Below are positions 13,781 through 19,301 of a stretch of DNA of 19,301 bases, in pieces. The position numbers and the translations under genes are program-made. Each line of letters starts with the position of its first letter. The first letter of the stretch is position 1. The stretch is from NCBI GenBank assembly GCA_012727415.1, contig JAAYHI010000188.1, positions 1 through 19,301 on the forward strand, in the 5' to 3' direction. The notes below the pieces were generated by a model that saw nothing but the letters and a program-made list of their open reading frames with translations, searched no databases and was not told the DNA's origin. The stretch is from Bacillota bacterium. Lineage in GTDB: Bacteria > Bacillota > Proteinivoracia > UBA4975.

Positions 13781-15123
13781 AGCTTTTCCCTCCACGATTT
13801 AATCAGGGCTTTAAAATGTTTTCCCCGCTCTTCAAAGTTGGCATACTGGTCCCAGCTTGCGCAAGCCGGAGACAAGAGGACAATGTCGCCGGGGGAAGCA
13901 ATGCTGACGGCTTGATTAAAGGCGTCTGCCAGGTCGAGGGTGGGGGATACCTCCATAAACCCGCCGGCAATGGCCTCTCTCCGAATTTTCTCCCCGGTAT
14001 CGCCAAAGGTAAAGAGGTGCTTGACCTTTTCCAGAAAAAGCGGAACTAACTCAACAAATTCTGCTCCCTTGTCATACCCCCCGGCCAACAGCAGAACCTT
14101 GCCTGCGAAGGAATGAAGGGCAGTGCTGGTTGATTCCGGGTTTGTTGCCTTGGAATCATTGTAAAATTTTATGCCCCTTACTTCGCCCACATATTCCAGC
14201 CGGTGCTCAACGCCTGCGAATCCCCTTAACCCCTGGCGAATCTCCTCGGCAGGCAGACGCAAAGCTTTTGCAGCTGCGATTGCAGCCAGGGCATTTTGGA
14301 GATTGTGTTCTCCGGGAAGTGATAAGTCCCCGGCAGGAGCCAACCTTTCCCCGCGCCAGCAAAACCAGCCATCTTCAATATAGCAATCTCCCTGGCCAGG
14401 CTTCAAGCTGTACCATATTTTCTGCCCGCGGCCAAAAGACTGGCGGGCAAGAATGGGATCGTCCCTATTGACGACTACGTAATCATCACTGTCCTGATTT
14501 TGTATAAGACGGAGCTTTGCCGCCAGATAATTTTCCATAGACTTGTGGCGGTCCAAATGGTCAGGGGTTAAATTAGTGAAAATAGCCACCCGCGGATGCA
14601 ACTTATAGCAATCTTCCAGCTGAAAACTGCTGGTCTCAACTACCAACAGCCACTCAGGGCCTTTGCCGAAGCTGATACTCGTCAGGGGAATGCCAATGTT
14701 ACCTCCCACTGCCACCGGCCGCGAACCCCTGGCTAAGATCTCACCGGTGAGGGCAGTGGTTGTAGTCTTGCCATTGGTGCCGGTGATGGCAACAAATTCT
14801 GCCTTGGTGATTAGCCAGGCCAGCTCCAGTTCACTGATCCAAGGGACACCTAATTCCCGGGCAGCCTGGAGGAACTCAATCTCCGGGGAAATACCCGGGT
14901 TTTTCACGATTAAATCGGCCCCTTCCAGCAGGGTTGTGGGGTGACTGCCGGTTACGAGGCGTATGTTCATATCCTGCAAGGCAATGCGTTCAGGTTCCGG
15001 CATCTGGTGCAGGGGAGTAATGTCTGTCAAAGTAACCTCTGCACCAAGCGTGACTAAGACCTGGGCAGCGGAAATGCCACTTTTCGCCCCGCCCAGGACT
15101 ATTACCTTCTTCCCTGAAAACAT
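13777..15123 (-). CDS. murD: UDP-N-acetylmuramoyl-L-alanine--D-glutamate ligase MurD
   Basis: MurD adds D-glutamate to UDP-MurNAc-L-Ala in the cytoplasm. The 448-residue protein has an N-terminal Rossmann-like domain (VIVLGGAKSGISAA), the ATP-binding P-loop GTNGKTTT (115-122), VETSSFQLE and LTPDHLDRHKSMENY in the central domain, and the C-terminal NDSKATNPEST and LSPACASWDQYANFEERG motifs specific to MurD. The ATG at 15123 has AAGGAGGGG 5 nt upstream. It lies 12 bp after mraY, and its stop overlaps the ftsW start. Confidence 0.97.
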   Translation of the reverse strand: MFSGKKVIVLGGAKSGISAAQVLVTLGAEVTLTDITPLHQMPEPERIALQDMNIRLVTGSHPTTLLEGADLIVKNPGISPEIEFLQAARELGVPWISELELAWLITKAEFVAITGTNGKTTTTALTGEILARGSRPVAVGGNIGIPLTSISFGKGPEWLLVVETSSFQLEDCYKLHPRVAIFTNLTPDHLDRHKSMENYLAAKLRLIQNQDSDDYVVVNRDDPILARQSFGRGQKIWYSLKPGQGDCYIEDGWFCWRGERLAPAGDLSLPGEHNLQNALAAIAAAKALRLPAEEIRQGLRGFAGVEHRLEYVGEVRGIKFYNDSKATNPESTSTALHSFAGKVLLLAGGYDKGAEFVELVPLFLEKVKHLFTFGDTGEKIRREAIAGGFMEVSPTLDLADAFNQAVSIASPGDIVLLSPACASWDQYANFEERGKHFKALIKSWREKL

Positions 15124-15135
15124 ATTATCCCCTCC

Positions 15136-16095
15136 TTAGTACGCCAGCAGATAAACAGCAACGGCGGCAGCAGTTCCCACCAGCTGGATCAGCCAAAAGA
15201 CCAGGCAGATCTTCCATTCACTCCATCCCTTTAGTTCAAAGTGGTGGTGTATGGGAGCCATCAAAAACACCCGGCGGCCGGTAAGTTTAAATTTCAACAC
15301 CTGCAAGATTACCGAGACAGTCTCGAGGACAAAGACAATTCCCAGACCAAAAAAGAGCAAGATCTCAGTATGGCTTAACACCGCCATGGCTGCAATTGCC
15401 CCCCCAATGGTGAGAGAGCCGATGTCCCCCATAAACACCTTGGCAGGGTGGAGATTATAAACCAGAAAACCGAGAATTCCCCCGGCCAAAGCCGCTGCGG
15501 CATAGACAATACCAGGGATATCAGCAGAATATCCAATGACGGCATAGCCCAGGAGAGTGATTATGCCCAAGCCGCCTGCAAGGCCATCTATGCCGTCAGC
15601 TAAATTCGTCGCATTGACAGTGCCCACTGTTACCAAGAGGACGAAAACAGGGTAGGCCCAGCCCAGGTTAACGGGGCCCAGCCACGGAATCACAAGCGCC
15701 TCATCGAAATTAATGGCTTTGAGAAATAAGTAAAATACTACCGAAAACACTATTTGCCCCGCTAATTTATACCGGGCCATTAAACCCAGAGGCCGTTTGC
15801 GCACCACCTTCAAGTAATCGTCAGCGAAACCGATGCCGCCACTGGCCACAGCCATGAAGAGCACCAGGTATCCCAGCGGATTCCTGGGCATAAAGACCAC
15901 TGTTACCACCAGGGCGGAGATGAGGAAAATCAAGCCTCCCATTGTTGGGGTTCCCGACTTGCTCAGATGAGTTTTGGGGCCGACAGTGCGGACATTTTGC
16001 CCAATCTTCAAGCGCCTGAGAACCGGGATGAGAATGAAGCCCAGGACTACGGCAAAGATAAAAGCAACCAACAGTATTCCAGCATATTCTAGCAC
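15136..16095 (-). CDS. mraY: Phospho-N-acetylmuramoyl-pentapeptide transferase MraY
   Basis: MraY moves phospho-MurNAc-pentapeptide onto undecaprenyl phosphate to form lipid I in the membrane. The 319-residue protein has about ten membrane segments. It carries the diagnostic motifs FADDYLK (D92/D93), NATNLADGIDGLAGG (161-175), FMGDIGSL (D224) and APIHHHFELKGW (280-291). The start is GTG at 16095, with GGGAGG 8 nt upstream, sharing one base with the murF stop (TAGTG). The order murF-mraY-murD is the standard one. Confidence 0.98.
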   Translation of the reverse strand: MLEYAGILLVAFIFAVVLGFILIPVLRRLKIGQNVRTVGPKTHLSKSGTPTMGGLIFLISALVVTVVFMPRNPLGYLVLFMAVASGGIGFADDYLKVVRKRPLGLMARYKLAGQIVFSVVFYLFLKAINFDEALVIPWLGPVNLGWAYPVFVLLVTVGTVNATNLADGIDGLAGGLGIITLLGYAVIGYSADIPGIVYAAAALAGGILGFLVYNLHPAKVFMGDIGSLTIGGAIAAMAVLSHTEILLFFGLGIVFVLETVSVILQVLKFKLTGRRVFLMAPIHHHFELKGWSEWKICLVFWLIQLVGTAAAVAVYLLAY

Positions 16096-17486
16096 TATTC
16101 AGTCCTCCCAGCTTTAACTGCATGCACAATTATTTCCATTTTTGCTCCCAGGGAGCCCTTGACCAGGACAACATCCCCTGGAAGCAAGCTCGCAACAGAA
16201 GCAAGGGCAGCTTCGCTGTCAGGCCAGGCAACCACCAGCTGCTCCTCCATTCCTCCCTGCACAGCTCCGCACCTGATCTCCCCGGCGTACTGGCCGACTG
16301 CCACCAGCAGGCCAAGCTTTTGCCGGGCAGCCTCCTCACCCAGTTGACGATGTTTTTCCGGAGAAGAAGGCCCCAGTTCCAACATATCCCCTAAAAAGGC
16401 TACCTTTCTGCGCTCAGGAGGGTAGGCAGCCAACACCGTCAAAGCCTTGCTCATGGAATCGGGGTTGGCATTATATGAATCATCTATTAGGGTGAGGCCG
16501 TTAACTTCCATGGCCTGCAGGCGCCGGCCTTCCCCCTTGACGGTGCCAAGGCCGTAAGCAATTGCAGCAGGTTCTATACCCAGCACCAGCCCCACAGCAA
16601 ATGCGGCCAAAGCATTGCTGACATTGTGGGCACCCAGCAGGCCTATTTCCACGGGAACCGATTTGCCGTTCCACACTGCTTCAAAAGTGCTTCCCCGCTC
16701 ACTGGTGTGAATATTAACCCCGCGGATGGAGTTCCCTGCATCAAGTCCGTAAAATATAACCTGGCACCCCGGCAAGCCCCCTTGAACCTTGCGGCGCTGC
16801 CAGGGATCGTCTCCATTCAATACCATCAAAGCGGGAGAGATGAGGTTTTGGGCCAGCTCAAACTTGGCCTCCATAATCCCTTCCCGGGATCCCAAGTGCT
16901 CCATATGGGCCTCGCCGATATTTGTCATCACTCCCAGGCCGGGGCGGCTGATGGCGCATAGTTCCTTAATCTCCCCCCGGGCGCTCATACCCATCTCCAG
17001 CACTGCCCATTGGTGATGGTCCTCAATCTCGAAAATCATCAGGGGCAGACCAATGGCATTGTTGTGGTTGCCCCGGGATTTAAACACCGAGAACTTTTGC
17101 GCCAGGACCCCCGCCACCAACTCTTTGGTAGTGGTTTTGCCGCTGCTGCCCGTCACTCCCACAACCTGCAGGTTTTTATGCTGCATGCGCTGCCAGGCAG
17201 CCAGTTGCTGCAGGGCAGCCAGGGTATTGGCAACTCGGATGTTCACCATGTCTCCCCATTGAGGCACATCCTGTTCCACCAAGGCGGCAACCGCTCCCCG
17301 GGCGGCACACTCTTCAAGATATTTATGGCCATCGGTGCGCTCACCGGGAAAGGCCACGAAGAGACTGCCCGCTCGGACCTCTCTGCTGTCTATGACAACA
17401 GAGCTGACAGCCCTGGAGAAGTCCCCTCCTGAGGGTTCTCCCCCTACAACTTTTATTATTTGTTTTAAGCTGGTATTCACTTTCAT
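16095..17486 (-). CDS. murF: UDP-MurNAc-tripeptide--D-Ala-D-Ala ligase MurF
   Basis: MurF attaches D-Ala-D-Ala to the UDP-MurNAc tripeptide. The 463-residue protein has the N-terminal substrate domain with VIDSREVRAGSLFVAFPGER, the P-loop VTGSSGKTTTKE (about 111-122), NHNNAIGLPL, MGMSARGEI, and the MurF signature IDDSYNANPDSM. Family alignment favours a start near the ATG at 17486. The AAGGTGAG site abuts that codon, so the GTG at 17480, spaced about 6 nt from it, may be the true start. The frame is open up to 17516, but the extra residues are not conserved. It follows the transpeptidase gene directly; murE, which normally intervenes, is missing. A sigma-A-like promoter precedes it. Confidence 0.96.
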   Translation of the reverse strand: MKVNTSLKQIIKVVGGEPSGGDFSRAVSSVVIDSREVRAGSLFVAFPGERTDGHKYLEECAARGAVAALVEQDVPQWGDMVNIRVANTLAALQQLAAWQRMQHKNLQVVGVTGSSGKTTTKELVAGVLAQKFSVFKSRGNHNNAIGLPLMIFEIEDHHQWAVLEMGMSARGEIKELCAISRPGLGVMTNIGEAHMEHLGSREGIMEAKFELAQNLISPALMVLNGDDPWQRRKVQGGLPGCQVIFYGLDAGNSIRGVNIHTSERGSTFEAVWNGKSVPVEIGLLGAHNVSNALAAFAVGLVLGIEPAAIAYGLGTVKGEGRRLQAMEVNGLTLIDDSYNANPDSMSKALTVLAAYPPERRKVAFLGDMLELGPSSPEKHRQLGEEAARQKLGLLVAVGQYAGEIRCGAVQGGMEEQLVVAWPDSEAALASVASLLPGDVVLVKGSLGAKMEIIVHAVKAGRTE

Positions 17487-17519
17487 CTCACCTTTAGCAG
17501 GGTTCACACACTGCAATCA

Positions 17520-17548
17520 ATTATAATACAAAGGGCTACTCCTGACCA
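17520..17548 (-). promoter_or_regulatory. Sigma-A-like promoter for murF
   Basis: On the minus strand TATAAT (17525-17520) is preceded after a 17-bp spacer by TGGTCA (17548-17543; 4 of 6 to TTGACA). The -35 overlaps the last codons of the transpeptidase gene. It would let murF onward be transcribed independently of that gene. Confidence 0.6.
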
Positions 17549-19301
17549 GGTTCGCCAAATTTTACCTTGATGACGGCCCCTGCCTCTACCCGGGTTCCGG
17601 CAAGGGGCTCCTGGTCAATGGCAATCCCGCTGCCCGTTGCCTCCAGGCGCAGGCCCAGGAGAGACAAGAGTTCGCTGGTTTCCCGCAAGGACAGGCTCTC
17701 CAGCAGAGGCACAGTTATTTCTCCCTCGTTTCCGGCGCCAGTGTAGACAATTATCGTGGTGCCGAAGGGGACCTTGGCTCCCGGCGGCGGCACCTGCCCC
17801 ACCACCAAATCCCCTTCTCCCTCAAAACGCAGGCTGAATCCTTCTTGATCCGCTTTGTCCATGGCCTGTTCCCGGGTAAGATTTGCAAAATTAGGCACGG
17901 CAATATCTTCCGGCAGCTTGGGCTGCAACATCTCATCATTGGGCGGAATGTTCCAATACTGCATAACCTGAGTCATAATCCTTTTAAATACAGGACCTGC
18001 CACCTGCCCTCCCCAGTTAGGACCTTTTGTGGCGCCATCGACAAAAACATACATGGCAATCCTGGGGTCTTCGATGGGGCCAAAGCCCACATAGGACAGA
18101 ATGTAGAGATTGCTTAAGTAACCGCCGCCAGGGGCGATTTTTTCTGCTGTACCGGTCTTGCCTGCCATCCGATAGCCTTCCACCATGGCGAAGACCCCTG
18201 AACCCCTCTCGACGCCATCGGCCAAGGCTATTGAAAGTTCCGCAGCAGTGTCTTCGGTGATAACCTGGCGCACCTTCTTTGGCTGCATTTCCTTTACCAG
18301 GTCTCCATTTTCGTCGCGGATCTCTTTAACAATCATGGGCTTCATCAGTGTTCCGCCGTTGGCAATTGCCGCTGCCGCCATCACCTGCTGGATGGGCGTT
18401 ACTGCATTGCCCTGACCGAAGGAACTGACAGCCAGGTCTGCATCACTCATAGTTTTTACATTAAACAAGATCCCCGGGTTTTCTCCCGGCAAATCAACTC
18501 CCGTCTTGCTGCCGTATCCAAAGGCGCGAATATACTCAAAAAGTTTTTCTTTGCCCAGCCTGGTGCCCATGGACATAAAGCCGGGGTTACAGGAATTCCA
18601 CAGCACCTGCTTAATGGTCTGCGAACCATGGCCGGCACTCCAGCATTTAATATTGCGCCCGCTGGCAGTAAAGAAACCCCTGCAATAATAGCCATCGTTA
18701 AGAGTGACAATGTCTTCCTCCAAGGCGGCGGAAATTGTCGCCAGCTTAAAAGTCGAACCCGGCTCGAAGGAATGACTGATTAACGGATTGCGCCAGGCGG
18801 TTTCGCTGTAATCAGCATAGTGTTCCGGGTAAAAATCAGGCCTTGAGGCCAGAGCCAATATTTCCCCGGTCTTAGGGTCCACAGCGATAACACCTGCATA
18901 TTCGGGAGCGAATTCGACCATGGCCCTGTCCAGTTCCTTCTCCACAATATGTTGAATAACCTCATCAATGGTCAGCACCAGGTCATAGCCATTGACGGGA
19001 GGAAGGTAGGCCTGCACTGCATCGGGCAGCTCCCTCCCCCTGGCATCGGCTTCATAGACGATATAGCCGTTTTTACCCTTGAGCTCATCCTCATAATAAA
19101 ACTCAATGCCTTCAAGCCCCTCGTCAATGCCGACAAAGCCAAGAACATGGCTGGCCAAATTCCCCCCTGGATAAAAGCGCTTGCTCTCAATGGTTGTGCG
19201 TATGCCGCGCAGTTTTAGGGCCTTGACTGCCGCGGCGACTTTATCGTCCACCTTGCGCTTGAGGAAGACTTCAAACTGGTTGCGCTGCAATCTTTCCCGC
19301 A
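17536..19301 (-). CDS. spoVD: SpoVD/FtsI-type class B penicillin-binding protein, 5' end cut
   Basis: Class B PBPs cross-link peptidoglycan by transpeptidation. The frame is open through the right edge, so the N-terminal anchor is missing; 587 residues are visible. Counting from the Leu codon at 19290, the dimerisation domain ends near 100. The transpeptidase motifs are STFK (S179), SCN (233-235) and KTGT (378-381). Two PASTA domains follow (about 462-519 and 523-578). Cys216 (KCW) and Cys234 (inside SCN) stand 18 residues apart, matching the redox-sensitive Cys pair known in B. subtilis SpoVD. B. subtilis SpoVD has a single PASTA domain and the division PBP2B has two, so whether this is the vegetative FtsI, SpoVD or both is open. 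Confidence 0.9.
   Translation of the reverse strand, partial: RERLQRNQFEVFLKRKVDDKVAAAVKALKLRGIRTTIESKRFYPGGNLASHVLGFVGIDEGLEGIEFYYEDELKGKNGYIVYEADARGRELPDAVQAYLPPVNGYDLVLTIDEVIQHIVEKELDRAMVEFAPEYAGVIAVDPKTGEILALASRPDFYPEHYADYSETAWRNPLISHSFEPGSTFKLATISAALEEDIVTLNDGYYCRGFFTASGRNIKCWSAGHGSQTIKQVLWNSCNPGFMSMGTRLGKEKLFEYIRAFGYGSKTGVDLPGENPGILFNVKTMSDADLAVSSFGQGNAVTPIQQVMAAAAIANGGTLMKPMIVKEIRDENGDLVKEMQPKKVRQVITEDTAAELSIALADGVERGSGVFAMVEGYRMAGKTGTAEKIAPGGGYLSNLYILSYVGFGPIEDPRIAMYVFVDGATKGPNWGGQVAGPVFKRIMTQVMQYWNIPPNDEMLQPKLPEDIAVPNFANLTREQAMDKADQEGFSLRFEGEGDLVVGQVPPPGAKVPFGTTIIVYTGAGNEGEITVPLLESLSLRETSELLSLLGLRLEATGSGIAIDQEPLAGTRVEAGAVIKVKFGEPGQE

Overview
All supported genes in this window lie on the minus strand. 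The window is a vertically inherited core-chromosome segment of an endospore-forming Firmicute, most like the Clostridia/Peptococcia side of the phylum. The evidence is an unbroken run of cell-wall and division genes (dcw cluster), then the spoIIGA-sigE-sigG sporulation cluster, then the ylm/divIVA cluster, with YmxH- and YlyA-type spore proteins among them. I see no mobile element, CRISPR array, rRNA or tRNA. No gene-free stretch exceeds about 120 bp.

Layout in the direction of transcription (right to left). Region 1, 19301-8212: a SpoVD/FtsI-type transpeptidase (cut by the window edge), murF, mraY, murD, ftsW, murA, ftsQ/divIB, ftsA, ftsZ. These build lipid-linked peptidoglycan precursors and the divisome. 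murE, murG, murC and murB, usual members of this cluster, are absent here. ftsZ ends at an intrinsic terminator. Region 2, 8136-5691: spoIIGA, sigE, sigG, which are the protease, its pro-sigma substrate and the late forespore sigma factor; a very strong terminator closes the unit. Region 3, 5613-4624: ymxH and an M23 (LytM) peptidase with a cell-wall-binding-like tail, closed by a terminator. Region 4, 4506-1264: a membrane-anchored HlyD-like protein, yggS, yggT, ylmH, divIVA. The first four are chained by overlapping stop/start codons; sepF, normally between yggS and yggT, is missing. Region 5, 1153-1: a DUF5665-type membrane protein, a YlyA-like DksA/TraR zinc-finger protein, and lspA, whose 3' end is cut.

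The most interesting content is regulatory. Upstream of spoIIGA there is a TTGACA -35 and a TAATAT -10 separated by 22 bp with overlapping Spo0A-box-like sequence, which is the architecture known for the B. subtilis spoIIG promoter. Upstream of ftsA is a full match to the sigma-H consensus, and upstream of divIVA a near-full match with the same 12-bp spacer. A sigma-F-like promoter precedes sigG. Together these suggest a wired route from Spo0A/sigma-H to polar septation (FtsAZ, DivIVA), to SpoIIGA/sigma-E, and to sigma-G. The division genes use TTG start codons almost without exception. I did not find evidence of a wholly new system; the oddities are gene losses from conserved clusters, an M23 peptidase without an export signal, and the promoter set.
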